Assembly: GCA_021814475.1 (NCBI GenBank)
Contig: JAKAIE010000016.1
Span: 1-44,384 of the forward strand
DNA: 44,384 bases
From: Nitrospirota bacterium
GTDB lineage: Bacteria > Nitrospirota > Thermodesulfovibrionia > Thermodesulfovibrionales > UBA6898
Direction of reading: 5' to 3'
The notes beneath the pieces were generated by a model. The model searched no databases and was not told where the DNA came from. It worked only from the letters and a program-made list of their open reading frames with translations. Below, piece by piece: positions 8,553 to 18,116 of this stretch (positions are counted from its first letter, which is position 1; each line of letters begins with the position of its first letter). The position numbers were made by a program, and so were the translations under genes.

Positions 8553-9395
8553 ATGAACCGTCTCAAAAAGACGCTCGACAGGTTTTACCTTGGTTTCGAC
8601 TTCCAGGGCAGGCTTCTCCGAGATCCGATCGAATTCCCGCACCGGTACAGGGACTCCCGGGACATCGAAATTGCGGCCTTCATCGCCACCTGCCTCGCCT
8701 ACGGAAAGGTGGATCTCTTCAAGGCGGTGCTCGAACGGCTCTTCTCCAGGATGGGGGAAAGCCCCGCAGATTTCATCATCACCGTGCCGGCCGCGCAAAA
8801 GAAGAAGATCTTTTCCGGTATCAAATACCGCTTCAATGAAAACGAGGATATCCTCGCCCTGCTTCATATCCTTCAGCGGATAGTGAAGGCCCACGGTTCT
8901 CTGGAGAATGTCTTCAAAAATAACTATACTTCAGAGGATTCCACAATAGAGAAGGGGCTTTCCGGGCTCACGGATGCCATGCGTAATATCGACACTTCCG
9001 CTGTTTACGGAAAAAATCTAAAGCCGCCGGGCCTTTTGCAGTTTCTCCCTTCACCCGCAGCCGGCAGCGCCTGCAAACGTCTGAACCTCTTTCTGAGGTG
9101 GATGATACGGGACCGCGACATCGACTTCGGTGTCTGGAAGGACATTCCCGCCAACAGACTGGTCATCCCGCTTGACACCCATATCGCAAGGATCTCCAGA
9201 TGCCTCGGTTTCACCTCGCGCAGTTCGCAGGACTGGAAGATGGCGGTTGAGATTACCGATGCCCTCAAACGCTTTGATCCCGTTGACCCTCTCAAGTACG
9301 ACTTCGCCCTCTGCCACCATGGCATCTCGGGAGTCTGTAAAGGGAGAAGAGAGACAGAGGCTTGCAGGGAATGCGTCTTCCATCCCTGTCCGTGA
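8553..9395 (+). CDS. DUF2400 / TIGR02757 family protein
   Basis: The 280-residue protein shows the TIGR02757 layout: the N-terminal RYRDSRDIEIAAFIATCLAYG block, then IPANRLVIPLDTHIARISRCLG near residues 200-221, and a C-terminal cysteine cluster C-x8-C-x2-C-x4-C at about 261-279. The family has no established function. The LDTHIARISRCLG strand-helix and the cysteine loop resemble the Asp region and Fe-S loop of endonuclease III-type DNA glycosylases, so a distant HhH-GPD relationship is possible. A GGGGAGAG ribosome site precedes the ATG. It follows trpF by 24 bp and could be co-transcribed. Confidence 0.8.
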   Translation: MNRLKKTLDRFYLGFDFQGRLLRDPIEFPHRYRDSRDIEIAAFIATCLAYGKVDLFKAVLERLFSRMGESPADFIITVPAAQKKKIFSGIKYRFNENEDILALLHILQRIVKAHGSLENVFKNNYTSEDSTIEKGLSGLTDAMRNIDTSAVYGKNLKPPGLLQFLPSPAAGSACKRLNLFLRWMIRDRDIDFGVWKDIPANRLVIPLDTHIARISRCLGFTSRSSQDWKMAVEITDALKRFDPVDPLKYDFALCHHGISGVCKGRRETEACRECVFHPCP

Positions 9396-9720
9396 CAGGC
9401 TGATTCGTTCAACAAAGTCTGCAACTGTCCTATGCGGCAGGATCTCTTTTTTCTTCTGAAAACGCCTCTCATACATGATACAATGTTTCTTATACCATCC
9501 ATAGCAACAGGCGCGCATCTTACAGCTAAAACAACCCTTATAAAAGCGGACAGCGGAGTCCCGAGGAAAGGGATAAAAGATCATAACTACTCGCGGCAGA
9601 CGACTTCGATGTAATCAGGCTGGTCACATTCATGCCGAAGGTGATCTTCCGGGGAAGATCAGAGAGGTTCCGGTAAATGACTTCCGGCTATTGGTTTCCT
9701 TGAAAGTACTGTAAAGAACG
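9396..9720. other. Non-coding stretch before the chaperone operon
   Basis: About 325 bp without a convincing gene. A short palindromic stem (GATCTTCC/GGAAGATC, 9643-9660) is the only clear structure. Minus-strand open frames entering from 9005-9584 are antisense to the DUF2400 gene and have no family signature. No CIRCE element (TTAGCACTC-N9-GAGTGCTAA) is present, and I see no convincing HAIR pair for HspR. Confidence 0.6.
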
Positions 9721-9749
9721 TTGACAAGACATTACTCATGTTTTATGAT
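9721..9749 (+). promoter_or_regulatory. Sigma70-type promoter of dnaJ-hspR-clpB
   Basis: TTGACA at 9721-9726 and TATGAT at 9744-9749 are separated by 17 nt, an almost consensus arrangement. The expected transcript start is near 9756, giving a 20-nt leader with GAGGAGG directly before the dnaJ ATG. A repressor such as HspR would be expected to bind nearby, but I cannot define its operator by eye. Confidence 0.65.
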
Positions 9750-9775
9750 AAGACTTATGAGGAAGAGGAGGACGC

Positions 9776-10870
9776 ATGGCCCCATCAGTTAAGGATTATT
9801 ATGAAATACTCGGCATTGATAAGAAGGCGTCACAGGATGAGATAAAAAAGGCCTATCGCAAGCTGGCCAGAAAATATCACCCGGATCTCAATCCAGGCGA
9901 TAAGACGGCTGAGAACAAGTTCAAGGAGCTGACCGAGGCCTATGAAGTCCTGAGCGACGAAAAAAAGAGGACCGAGTACGACCAGTTCGGCAAGGCCCCA
10001 TTTGAGACAGGAGGCCAGGGCTATGACTACCGTGCCTATACATCAGGGGACAGCTTCGATTTCGGAGGCTTCGGTGATATATTCTCTGACTTGTTCCGGG
10101 CCGGCGGCGGCCCGCAGCAGGCGGACCAGAAGGGGCCGGACCTGGTGATGGGTCTCGAGCTCACCCTTGAGGAGGCCTTTTCCGGTGTGACCAGGCCCAT
10201 CTCATTTAACAGGGAGGTGAGCTGCGGCTCATGCCACGGGACCGGCGCTGAGAACTACCAGCAGTGCGACAAATGCCGGGGTGCCGGGCGCATCTCGACA
10301 TCGAAGGGCTTTTTCAAGACACAGCAGGTCTGCAATTCCTGCGGCGGCTCCGGGCACAAGGTCACAAAGGCTTGCACCGCGTGTGCAGGAAAAGGCGGCA
10401 CTGTGCGGACCGAATCCCTGAAGGTCAAGATCCCTGCCGGCGCTGACAACGGCTCGAGGGTCAGGCTGAAGGGCCTTGGCGGCGCGGGGCACGGCAATGG
10501 CCAGCCAGGAGACCTTTTTATCGAAATCTCTGTACGGCCGCATCCCCTATTTCAAAGGAAGGATGACAATATTCTGCTCGAACTCCCGGTCACCTTCGGC
10601 GAGGCGGCGTTGGGAGCACGCATAGAGGTCCCGACGATCGACGGTGTGGCTGCGATGACCCTTCCGGCAGGGACGCAGGGAGGGCAGAAGTTTAAACTTT
10701 CGGGCAAAGGGTTCCCTTCGGCCAAGGCCGGCCGAAGAGGCGACCAGCACGTGACGATCAAGATTGTTGTGCCGAAATCGATCCCTGAGAAGTCCAGAGG
10801 GGCGATACAGGAGATCGAGGCCCTCTACCGGGAATCGCCGAGAAAGGGTATGGTGAAGCAGCATGACTAG
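9776..10870 (+). CDS. dnaJ: DnaJ-type Hsp40 co-chaperone
   Basis: The 364-residue protein has a J domain (residues 6-70, HPD motif near 34-36), a Gly/Phe-rich linker near 77-110, a zinc domain with four CxxC units ([32 protein letters not shown], about 148-205), and a C-terminal substrate-binding region. It therefore has all parts of a type I Hsp40, and would deliver clients to DnaK and stimulate its ATPase. The spacing between the first two zinc repeats is short. No dnaK or grpE is in the window, so this is probably a secondary copy within a HspR operon. It overlaps hspR by 8 bp. Confidence 0.9.
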   Translation: MAPSVKDYYEILGIDKKASQDEIKKAYRKLARKYHPDLNPGDKTAENKFKELTEAYEVLSDEKKRTEYDQFGKAPFETGGQGYDYRAYTSGDSFDFGGFGDIFSDLFRAGGGPQQADQKGPDLVMGLELTLEEAFSGVTRPISFNREVSCGSCHGTGAENYQQCDKCRGAGRISTSKGFFKTQQVCNSCGGSGHKVTKACTACAGKGGTVRTESLKVKIPAGADNGSRVRLKGLGGAGHGNGQPGDLFIEISVRPHPLFQRKDDNILLELPVTFGEAALGARIEVPTIDGVAAMTLPAGTQGGQKFKLSGKGFPSAKAGRRGDQHVTIKIVVPKSIPEKSRGAIQEIEALYRESPRKGMVKQHD

Positions 10871-11216
10871 GAAAGAGATGGACAGGACAAGGCCCATATA
10901 CCTGATCAGCGTTGTCTGTGAAATGCTCGGCGTTCATCCCCAGACGCTTAGGCTGTACGAAAGGGAAGGGTTGATACATCCCCTCCGCACGAAGAAGCAG
11001 CGGCTCTACTCCCAGGACGATGTCGAACGGCTGAACCTCATCCTCCAGTTGACAAGGGAGCTCGGTGTGAACAAGGCCGGCGTCGATATTATCCTGCGCA
11101 TGCGACACCGCATGGAGGCTATGCAGCGGGAGATGGAAGAGATGATGCAGATGTTCGAGGACGATATAAGAAGGGATTTTCACGAGCGGCTCAAGAGGGC
11201 GCTGAGAGAAGAGTAA
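10863..11216 (+). CDS. hspR: HspR, MerR-family heat-shock regulator
   Basis: A 117-residue protein with a MerR-type winged [31 protein letters not shown] (about residues 11-38), [14 protein letters not shown], and a Met/Glu-rich C-terminal coiled coil. HspR represses chaperone genes, typically its own operon, with DnaK as co-repressor in actinobacteria. Its place between dnaJ and clpB matches that role and predicts autoregulation. The start overlaps the dnaJ stop by 8 bp. Confidence 0.85.
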   Translation: MTRKEMDRTRPIYLISVVCEMLGVHPQTLRLYEREGLIHPLRTKKQRLYSQDDVERLNLILQLTRELGVNKAGVDIILRMRHRMEAMQREMEEMMQMFEDDIRRDFHERLKRALREE

Positions 11217-11228
11217 AGGAGGAAAGTT

Positions 11229-13868
11229 ATGGATAAATTTACCGTGAAGAGCCAGGAGGCGATACAGAATTCCCAGCGGTTGGCAGAGCAGAAGGGCCAC
11301 CAGCAGATCGATGTCGAACACCTTCTCTGGGTGCTCCTTGACGACGAAGAGGGTGTTGCCTCCCAGATCTTAAAGAGGGTCGGCATCAATACCGTACTGC
11401 TCAAGAAGGACCTTGAGCAGTACCTTGACCGGTTGCCTAAGGTTCTGGGGTCCACTGCCGTAGGCCAGATTTATATTACGCAGCGGCTGAAGGAGGTGCT
11501 TGCAAAGGCCCAAAAGGAGGCGGAGCATCTCAAGGATGAGTACGTGAGCGTCGAGCACCTGCTCATGGCGGTTGTCGGCACTGACGGGCAGGCCTCCGAA
11601 CTGCTGAAGAAACAGGGGGCAGACTACGACCGGCTGCTTGCGGCGATGAGGGAGATACGAGGAACGCAACGCGTGACCGATCAGAACCCCGAGGAAAAAT
11701 ACCAGGCACTCAAGAAATTCAGCAAGGATCTGACAGAGCTGGCCTCAAAGGGAAAGCTCGATCCGGTTATCGGCCGGGACGAGGAGATCAGGCGGATCAT
11801 CCAGGTCCTTTCCCGGAGGACGAAGAACAACCCTGTCCTCATCGGCGACCCCGGCGTCGGGAAAACAGCAATCGCAGAGGGACTTGCGCAGCGGATTGTT
11901 GCAGGTGACGTTCCCGAGACCCTGAAGGATAAAAAGGTGGTAGCCCTGGATATGGGCTCTCTGGTTGCGGGGGCGAAGTTCCGGGGTGAATTCGAGGACC
12001 GGCTGAAAGCCGTCATCAAGGAAGTGGAGGAGTCCGCAGGCAAGGTCATCCTCTTTATCGATGAACTCCACACCCTGGTCGGTGCGGGTGCGGCCGAAGG
12101 GGCGATCGATGCCTCCAATATGCTGAAGCCGGCCCTGGCGCGGGGAGAGTTGAGGTGTGTGGGGGCAACGACGATCGGAGAATACAGGAAATATATTGAA
12201 AAGGACCCGGCCCTTGAGCGCCGTTTCCAGCCGGTGATGATTAAAGAGCCGTCAGTCGAAGACACGATCTCTATCCTGCGCGGGCTGAAGGAGAAGTACG
12301 AGGTGCATCACGGGGTCAAGATAAAGGATGCGGCGCTGATATCGGCTGCGGTATTGTCGAACAGGTATATTACCGACCGGTTTCTTCCTGACAAGGCGAT
12401 CGATCTGATCGACGAGTCCGCCTCAAAACTCAGGATGGAGATAGACAGCATGCCGGTCGAGCTCGATGAGATCGAGAGGAGGCTGCGCCAGCTCGAGATA
12501 GAAAGACAGGCGGTGATGCGCGAGGACTCGAAGGAATCAAAGGACAAACTGGGGAAGCTGGGGAAAGAGATGGCAGAACTCCAGTCAGACCGCGACCAGC
12601 TGAGGGCGCAGTGGCTGAGAGAAAAAGAGGTGATCGCAAAGATCCGCGATTACAAGGGACAGATCGAGCAGGCAAAGACAGACTCCGACAAGGCCGAACG
12701 GGAGGGCAACCTCGCAAGGGCCGCTGAACTTCGCTACGGGAAGATGCTCGAACTGCAGAAGGCACTGGAGGCAGAAAATGACCATCTCCTCGACGTGCAG
12801 AAGAAGAGGAAGATGCTGAAGGAAGAGGTTGATGAGGAAGACATCGCAGAGGTCGTCTCGAAGTGGACCGGGATACCGGTTTCGCGGATGCTGGAAGGAG
12901 AGGTCCGGAAACTGCTCCAGATGGACGACAGACTGAGGCTCCGCGTCGTTGGCCAGGACGAGGCGATCGAGGCGGTTGCCAATGCGGTCAGGCGGGCGAG
13001 GGCCGGCATACAGGACCCTAACAGGCCGATTGGCTCGTTCATCTTTCTCGGACCGACAGGTGTCGGCAAGACGGAACTGGCAAGGGCTCTCGCGGAATTC
13101 CTTTTCGACGATGAAGGCGCAATGATCAGGATAGACATGTCCGAATACCAGGAGAGGCATACCGTTTCACGGCTGATCGGGGCGCCCCCCGGCTATATCG
13201 GATACGAGGAGGGCGGCCAGTTGACCGAGGCGGTGAAGAGGAAGCCCTATTCGGTGATTCTCTTCGATGAGGTGGAGAAGGCCCACCCGGAGGTCTTCAA
13301 CCTGCTTCTCCAGGTCCTGGACGACGGGCGCCTGACCGACAGCCACGGAAAGACAGTCGATTTCCGGAATACGGTGGTTATCATGACATCGAATATCGGC
13401 AGTGCCCACATCCAGGAGATGCTGGCCGAAAAGGAAAAGACCCCTTCGGCCTACTGGGTCGAAGACGGCGCGGCCGGGTTCAAGGCAAGGGTGATGGACG
13501 ATCTCAAGACATTCTTCAGGCCGGAGTTCCTGAACCGTGTCGACGAAATCGTGATCTTCAACCCGCTGACCAGAGACATACTTAAGCAGATCGTCGACAT
13601 ACAGGTGAACAGGATGAAGAGGTTCATAAAAGAGAAGAATATAGACGTGGTCCTGACAGATAGGGCAAAGGACCATTTCGGATCGATCGGATTCGATCCG
13701 ATCTACGGGGCGCGGCCTCTCAAGAGGGTGCTCCAGAGGGAGGTCCTGAACGAACTGGCGCGGAGGATCCTCGACGGCACCTTTGCGGAAGGCGATACTG
13801 TCGAGGTCGACTACGCCGGTGACCGCATCGTTTTCAGCCGGATGGTAGCCGCTGAAGTCGAGGCGTAG
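11229..13868 (+). CDS. clpB: ClpB disaggregase (Hsp100)
   Basis: The 879-residue protein has the full ClpB plan: an N-terminal Clp_N domain (1-150), the first AAA+ module with GDPGVGKT near 207-214 and FIDELHT, a coiled-coil middle domain (about 400-525), and the second AAA+ module with GPTGVGKT near 607-614 and the pore loop in GYIGYEEGG. It unfolds aggregated proteins with DnaK-DnaJ. AAAGGAGG sits 6 nt before the ATG, and the gene follows hspR by 12 bp. Confidence 0.95.
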   Translation: MDKFTVKSQEAIQNSQRLAEQKGHQQIDVEHLLWVLLDDEEGVASQILKRVGINTVLLKKDLEQYLDRLPKVLGSTAVGQIYITQRLKEVLAKAQKEAEHLKDEYVSVEHLLMAVVGTDGQASELLKKQGADYDRLLAAMREIRGTQRVTDQNPEEKYQALKKFSKDLTELASKGKLDPVIGRDEEIRRIIQVLSRRTKNNPVLIGDPGVGKTAIAEGLAQRIVAGDVPETLKDKKVVALDMGSLVAGAKFRGEFEDRLKAVIKEVEESAGKVILFIDELHTLVGAGAAEGAIDASNMLKPALARGELRCVGATTIGEYRKYIEKDPALERRFQPVMIKEPSVEDTISILRGLKEKYEVHHGVKIKDAALISAAVLSNRYITDRFLPDKAIDLIDESASKLRMEIDSMPVELDEIERRLRQLEIERQAVMREDSKESKDKLGKLGKEMAELQSDRDQLRAQWLREKEVIAKIRDYKGQIEQAKTDSDKAEREGNLARAAELRYGKMLELQKALEAENDHLLDVQKKRKMLKEEVDEEDIAEVVSKWTGIPVSRMLEGEVRKLLQMDDRLRLRVVGQDEAIEAVANAVRRARAGIQDPNRPIGSFIFLGPTGVGKTELARALAEFLFDDEGAMIRIDMSEYQERHTVSRLIGAPPGYIGYEEGGQLTEAVKRKPYSVILFDEVEKAHPEVFNLLLQVLDDGRLTDSHGKTVDFRNTVVIMTSNIGSAHIQEMLAEKEKTPSAYWVEDGAAGFKARVMDDLKTFFRPEFLNRVDEIVIFNPLTRDILKQIVDIQVNRMKRFIKEKNIDVVLTDRAKDHFGSIGFDPIYGARPLKRVLQREVLNELARRILDGTFAEGDTVEVDYAGDRIVFSRMVAAEVEA

Positions 13869-13932
13869 CAGAAAAATGAACCCAGGCAGGGTTCGCAAAG
13901 GAGTGGTATGCAGAGCTTTCCATGTCATATTA

Positions 13933-13951
13933 CCGCTGCCTTTGGCAGTGG
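13933..13951 (+). promoter_or_regulatory. Hairpin in the hsp20 leader
   Basis: An 8-bp stem with one G-T pair (CCGCTGCC/GGCAGTGG) and a 3-nt loop lies 14 nt before the AGGAGG of hsp20. It is too far from the ribosome site to mask it on its own. It could terminate part of the clpB transcript or be a processing site. Confidence 0.35.
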
Positions 13952-13978
13952 ACCAGAACAGTTAAGGAGGAAGAAGAG

Positions 13979-14437
13979 ATGGCTTTGGTGAAATGGACAC
14001 CCATCAGGGAGCTGGAGGATATGAGACGGGATCTCGACAAATTATTCGGGGATTTCATCGAGCCTGCCGCAAGACGCAGGTTCGGCATTAAGCCGCAGGA
14101 GCCGGGGATGATCGTCCCGAACATCGATGTCTTCGAGCGGAAAGGTGAAGTGGTGGTGAAAGTTGACCTGCCCGGAGTCGAGAAGGACAATATCGATATC
14201 ACCATCACGAAGGAGAGCCTGACGATCAAGGGCGAGATGAAGAAGGAGGAAGAGGTGAGGCAGGAGGATTACTATACCCTCGAACGGTGCTACGGAAGCT
14301 TAAGCCGTTCGATATCTCTACCGCCCGATGTCGATAGCAGCAAAGCGAAGGCATCCTTCAAGAACGGTGTGCTCGAGGTTGTCTTTCCGAAGAAGGAAGA
14401 GGCAAAACAGGCGGAGATAAAGCTGACGGTGTCATAA
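13979..14437 (+). CDS. Hsp20 small heat-shock protein
   Basis: A 152-residue alpha-crystallin-type chaperone. The domain spans about residues 42-140 with PNIDVFERKGEVVVKVDLPGV, the ERCYGSLSRSISLP strand and the KNGVLEVVFPK motif. It would bind unfolding proteins without ATP and pass them to DnaK/ClpB. The ATG at 13979 has AAGGAGGAAG upstream; an upstream start at 13922 would precede that site and is rejected. It lies 110 bp after clpB and probably belongs to the same regulon. Confidence 0.9.
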   Translation: MALVKWTPIRELEDMRRDLDKLFGDFIEPAARRRFGIKPQEPGMIVPNIDVFERKGEVVVKVDLPGVEKDNIDITITKESLTIKGEMKKEEEVRQEDYYTLERCYGSLSRSISLPPDVDSSKAKASFKNGVLEVVFPKKEEAKQAEIKLTVS

Positions 14438-14522
14438 TCAGGAGTCGATCTACCTACGCCGGGGATACGTTCCGGAAACCCCGTATAAATAATCTGCAGG
14501 ATATTGTTGTAATATTTAATAT

Positions 14523-14555
14523 CAGGACAGGGGAGTGCGGAACCCCCCTGTCCTG
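14523..14555. terminator. Strong hairpin after the chaperone genes
   Basis: A perfect 11-bp stem (CAGGACAGGGG 14523-14533 with CCCCTGTCCTG 14545-14555) closes an 11-nt loop. Only TTT follows on the plus strand; the minus-strand flank is AT-rich. It ends 21 nt before the ATG of the next gene, so it may be a terminator for hsp20 or a leader structure of the copper-type operon. Confidence 0.5.
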
Positions 14556-14576
14556 GTTTACTCTGGGAGGAGTTGA

Positions 14577-15545
14577 ATGGAACGTCATTGCGCTATAAAA
14601 AAGCCAGCTTTCGCCGTCGTTGCTGCGTTGCTGCTCCTGCTGCTGCCTTCTCTTTCGTCTGCCCATGGGCTTGCCGGCAAGAGGTTCTTTCCCACGACAC
14701 TGGCGGTGGACGATCCGTTCGTTTCGGATGAACTGTCCCTTCTCGTCGGGCATATAAAATCTGCCGGTGAGGGCGGGGGATCGGACACGACCACCTCGGT
14801 CTCTATCGACTATTCGAAACGGATCACAAAAGACCTCGGGCTTTCTCTCGGCGAGTCGTACTCCCGCGTCAAACCTTCAGGCGGCGACAGCTCGAGCGGC
14901 TTCGGCAACCTCGAAGTCGGGCTGAAATACCAATTCTTTAAAAACGACGAGCATGAGACGATCCTTTCCGCAGGAGTCGGGGCCGAGATAGGAGGTACGG
15001 GGTCCAGGTCTATCGGCTCGGAGTCCTTTACTGTCCTGACGCCAGCCGTCTTTTTCGGAAAGGGCCTCGGGGATCTCCCGGACGCCGCTAAATTCCTGAG
15101 GCCCCTAGCGATCACGGGCATCATCGGCCCCAATATCCCGACGAAGACATCAACTGTAGTCACTACCGTCAATCCCGATACCGGGGGGATAGAGGAGGAC
15201 ATCCAGCGGAACCCGACGACTCTCAGCTGGGGGTTTACTCTCCAATACAGCCTCCAGTATCTCCAGACCTATGTGAAGGATGTTGGCCTCTCATCTCCTC
15301 TCAACAGATCGGTTCTGGTTGTCGAATTTCCCTTCGAGACCTGCCTGACGGGCGACTGCAAGGGCAAGACAACCGGCTTTGTCAACCCCGGCCTCCTCTG
15401 GTTCGGCAAGCAGGTCCAGCTCGGCATAGAGGCGCAGATACCTGTCAACAGCCGGACCGGCAAGAATGTCGGTATCCTCGGGCTGGTCCATTTCTTTCTC
15501 GATGACCTGTTTCCACAGGGCCTCGGCAGGCCGGTCTTTCGATGA
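14577..15545 (+). CDS. Putative outer-membrane beta-barrel protein
   Basis: The 322-residue protein begins with a clear signal peptide (Lys at 8-9, a Leu-rich core near 18-24, probable cleavage after LSSA). The mature part has alternating short strands such as TTSVSIDYSKRI, LEVGLKYQFF, ILSAGVGAEIG and LSWGFTLQYSLQYL, and a near-terminal LVHFFLDDLF strand, as in outer-membrane barrels. I do not recognise a characterised homologue. The stop overlaps the copC start (ATGA), so it belongs to the copC-copD operon and could be an outer-membrane partner of metal uptake or efflux. That role is inferred from position only. Confidence 0.6.
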   Translation: MERHCAIKKPAFAVVAALLLLLLPSLSSAHGLAGKRFFPTTLAVDDPFVSDELSLLVGHIKSAGEGGGSDTTTSVSIDYSKRITKDLGLSLGESYSRVKPSGGDSSSGFGNLEVGLKYQFFKNDEHETILSAGVGAEIGGTGSRSIGSESFTVLTPAVFFGKGLGDLPDAAKFLRPLAITGIIGPNIPTKTSTVVTTVNPDTGGIEEDIQRNPTTLSWGFTLQYSLQYLQTYVKDVGLSSPLNRSVLVVEFPFETCLTGDCKGKTTGFVNPGLLWFGKQVQLGIEAQIPVNSRTGKNVGILGLVHFFLDDLFPQGLGRPVFR

Positions 15546-15934
15546 AGATCCTGAAAGGAAGCCGGCTGCATCGATTGGGACCCTGCATCCTGCTTGCCGC
15601 AGGCCTGCTCGTCTTCACTGGGGGCGGGAACGCCTGGGCGCATGCCTTTCCCGACCATTCGGATCCAAGGGTTGGCTCGACGGTAGACAGTCCCCCGGCC
15701 ATTGTCAGGATATGGTTCGACGGTGCGCTCGAACCGGCATTCTGTACAATCTCGGTCACGAACAGCAGCGGGGCCAGGGTGGACAAGGGGACCGGCCGCG
15801 TGAGTCCGGAAGATCCGAACCTCCTGGAGGCGGCCGTGCCGAGACTTTCCTCGGGGACCTATCGTGTCATATGGAACGTTGTGGCAAGAGACGGCCATCG
15901 GACGACAGGCGACTACTCGTTCTCGATCAAGTGA
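15542..15934 (+). CDS. copC: CopC-domain periplasmic copper-binding protein
   Basis: The 130-residue precursor has a signal peptide ending AWA after residue 33, so the mature protein begins HAFPDHSDP. CopC proteins bind Cu(II) through the N-terminal amine and His1 together with later His residues. The other CopC blocks are present: VGSTVDSPPAIVRIWFDGALEP, and the C-terminal YRVIWNVVARDGHRTTGDYSFSI, whose His in DGH is a usual ligand. No Met-rich Cu(I) loop is visible, which suggests a Cu(II)-only type. It is translationally coupled to its upstream neighbour and followed 10 bp later by copD. Confidence 0.85.
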   Translation: MKILKGSRLHRLGPCILLAAGLLVFTGGGNAWAHAFPDHSDPRVGSTVDSPPAIVRIWFDGALEPAFCTISVTNSSGARVDKGTGRVSPEDPNLLEAAVPRLSSGTYRVIWNVVARDGHRTTGDYSFSIK

Positions 15935-15944
15935 GGCCGCCTGA

Positions 15945-16937
15945 ATGATCCAGGCGATTCTGCACAGCCTTATAACCTTCCTTGACCTGACCGCCCTGGC
16001 CTGCCTGATAGGCATCGCCTGGTGCCTCATATGGCTAGGAAGGCCGATGGATGCGGTCATGCCCGATTCACGGATATTACCGGGCCGCCTGCGGGGATTA
16101 CTCCTGGCGGTCCTGATAACCCTGGTGGTCAGCAGCGTCGGCAGCCTCATGCAGCGGAGCAGCGAAATGGGCGGCACCGGCCTTTTCGCAGTCCTCCCGC
16201 TGCTGCCTACCGTCGTGCTCAAGACACATTACGGGACGATGTGGCTTGTGAGAATCGCCGGAATAGCTGTTGCATGGGTCGCATGGATGAAGGTGAGGCG
16301 CCTTTCGGGGGTGCTGCCTTTTGCCGTCCTGCTCGGCGTCGCGGGTGCGGCGATCTCCTTTGCACGGAGCGCCTCCGGCCATCCGGCGGATTACGGCGAC
16401 CTGAGCCCACAGCAGATCGGGGACTGGCTTCACCTGCTTGCAGCCACCACCCTGGCTGGCACGATCATCGCCTCTGCGGTCCTCTTTGAACCTTCAGGGG
16501 TCGCCACTGATGACCGGCAGCAGCGCTCGGCGGCAGCAGTCGGCGGCAGGCTCTATTTCCTCTTCGGCCCGGCCCTGGCGGTTCTCGTATTTACCGGCAT
16601 GTACAATGCCTGGTATACCGTGGGGAGCTTCAGTGCGATGGGGGCGACCCCTTACGGAGGGCTGCTCGCTGCCAAGATCGCGCTGCTCATCTTTCTTGCG
16701 GGTAGGTACATAGCACCGCCGGCCCCGGGAAGGGATATTGCACTTTTTTCGTCCGCTTTTTTGCGTCGGGTGAGGTTCGAAGCCGTTCTTGTCCTTGGTC
16801 TGCTGTTCTGCGTTGCCATGCTGGTTCACCAGATACCAGCCCGTCATTATATGCATCTCATACATCAACACGACCATGAGATGCACATGCATCATATGGA
16901 AGATATGCCAAATATGGATGAGGGGATGAAGCCATGA
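15945..16937 (+). CDS. copD: CopD-like inner-membrane protein with His/Met-rich tail
   Basis: A 330-residue polytopic protein with about eight hydrophobic segments. It contains the CopD-type LHLLAATTLAGTIIASAVLF segment near 164-183 and the FTGMYNAWYTVG loop near 218. The last 35 residues hold at least eight His and eight Met (for example HDHEMHMHHMEDM), a likely metal-binding tail. CopD is thought to move copper across the inner membrane with CopC. The stop overlaps the next start by 4 bp (ATGA). Confidence 0.8.
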   Translation: MIQAILHSLITFLDLTALACLIGIAWCLIWLGRPMDAVMPDSRILPGRLRGLLLAVLITLVVSSVGSLMQRSSEMGGTGLFAVLPLLPTVVLKTHYGTMWLVRIAGIAVAWVAWMKVRRLSGVLPFAVLLGVAGAAISFARSASGHPADYGDLSPQQIGDWLHLLAATTLAGTIIASAVLFEPSGVATDDRQQRSAAAVGGRLYFLFGPALAVLVFTGMYNAWYTVGSFSAMGATPYGGLLAAKIALLIFLAGRYIAPPAPGRDIALFSSAFLRRVRFEAVLVLGLLFCVAMLVHQIPARHYMHLIHQHDHEMHMHHMEDMPNMDEGMKP

Positions 16938-18001
16938 AGGTGATGACTGTCGGGGGCATCTTCGAACTCCTCGAGGCGCTCAGGGTCTCCGGCAATATCG
17001 AACTCTCCGTCCTGGACCATCCCTCTTTGCTGACACGGATAGAGGAGGAGGGAGTAACGGATCAGACCTTTCCCTTTTCGACGGGGGCGAAGATCGATCT
17101 TCGGGCGATACTTGCGATCAGGCATGCCATAAGGAGAGTCCGCCCGGACATAGTGCACGCCTTCAGCAGCCGGTCCCTGGCAAACGCGGTGCTCGCCACC
17201 GCCGGGATGGCAGAACCTCCGAAACTGGTTTCATTCCGCGGAGCCGCCTCGGTCGCCTCTCGCCATGACTGGGGATTTCGCCTCGCATACCTCAACCAGA
17301 GGGTTGCAGGCCACGCCTGCGCCTCCGACGCAGTCAGACAGGCGATGATCCAGAGCGGTATCCCGCCGGGAAAATGCGTGACGGTATATGACTGCGTCCG
17401 TGCGCGCAACCTTGAACGCCCGGGGAGACCGGCACTTGCAGAGTGGGGCGTGCCGCCGGATGCCTTTGTCATAGGGACGGTCGCCACGATAAGGCCGGTC
17501 AAGGGCATCGACCTGCTTCTGAAGGCGGCGATACTGTGCGCCGACCTGAGAGATATTTATTGGGTCCTTATCGGCCCCCTGCACGACCGCGAGGTTGAGA
17601 GGCTCGCACAGGATGCGCGTATACGCGACCGCGTCCGCCTGCTGGGGCTCAGAATCGACGCAAAGGCCCTGATCAGCGGCGCCGACCTGTTCGTCATGCC
17701 ATCCAGGGCGGAAGGGCTCAGTCTGGCGTTACTGGAGGCGATGTCACAGCGGGTCTGCCCGGTGGTGAGCGACGCAGGCGGCATGAAGGAGGTGGTGAGG
17801 CACGGCCGGGACGGACTGGTGGTTCCGAAGGAAGACGCAGGAGCGCTGGCAGAGGCTGTTCGCGCACTTCACGCCGACAGGCAGCGGGTTGCGGCCTTTG
17901 CGGAATCGTCGTCCCGACGGATTGCAGAGACGTTCACCGCAGAAAAGATGGCTGAACGCACGCGCGAATTGTATCACAGGGTTATCACTCAGTCTCCGTA
18001 A
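16934..18001 (+). CDS. GT4-family glycosyltransferase
   Basis: The 355-residue protein has the GT-B plan. The N-terminal half includes RRVRPDIVHAFSSRSLANAVLA; the C-terminal half has GTVATIRPVKGIDLLLKAA near 177-195 and the donor-binding VMPSRAEGLSLALLEAMSQ near 254-272, the E-x7-E signature of family 4. The acceptor and sugar cannot be told from sequence. The N-terminus is short for GT4, lacking the usual GG loop in full, so the enzyme may be atypical. It is coupled to copD by a 4-bp overlap, although no functional link is obvious. Confidence 0.8.
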   Translation: MKVMTVGGIFELLEALRVSGNIELSVLDHPSLLTRIEEEGVTDQTFPFSTGAKIDLRAILAIRHAIRRVRPDIVHAFSSRSLANAVLATAGMAEPPKLVSFRGAASVASRHDWGFRLAYLNQRVAGHACASDAVRQAMIQSGIPPGKCVTVYDCVRARNLERPGRPALAEWGVPPDAFVIGTVATIRPVKGIDLLLKAAILCADLRDIYWVLIGPLHDREVERLAQDARIRDRVRLLGLRIDAKALISGADLFVMPSRAEGLSLALLEAMSQRVCPVVSDAGGMKEVVRHGRDGLVVPKEDAGALAEAVRALHADRQRVAAFAESSSRRIAETFTAEKMAERTRELYHRVITQSP

Positions 18002-18116
18002 GAAGCATGCAGCCGGTTTTCCGGATTCAGTCGGCCGAAAAATCACCGATACCGGAGCTGGTCCTCCGTGGTATCATACACTCTGTGCAGGGAAACTGAT
18101 CCGAAACGGAGGTGTC

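Noticed and set aside
9051-9584. A 177-codon minus-strand frame reaching into the gap before dnaJ
   Set aside because: Most of it is antisense to the DUF2400 gene and the rest has no similarity I recognise.
15269-16222. A 317-codon minus-strand frame
   Set aside because: It is opposite the barrel, copC and copD genes and has no recognisable content.
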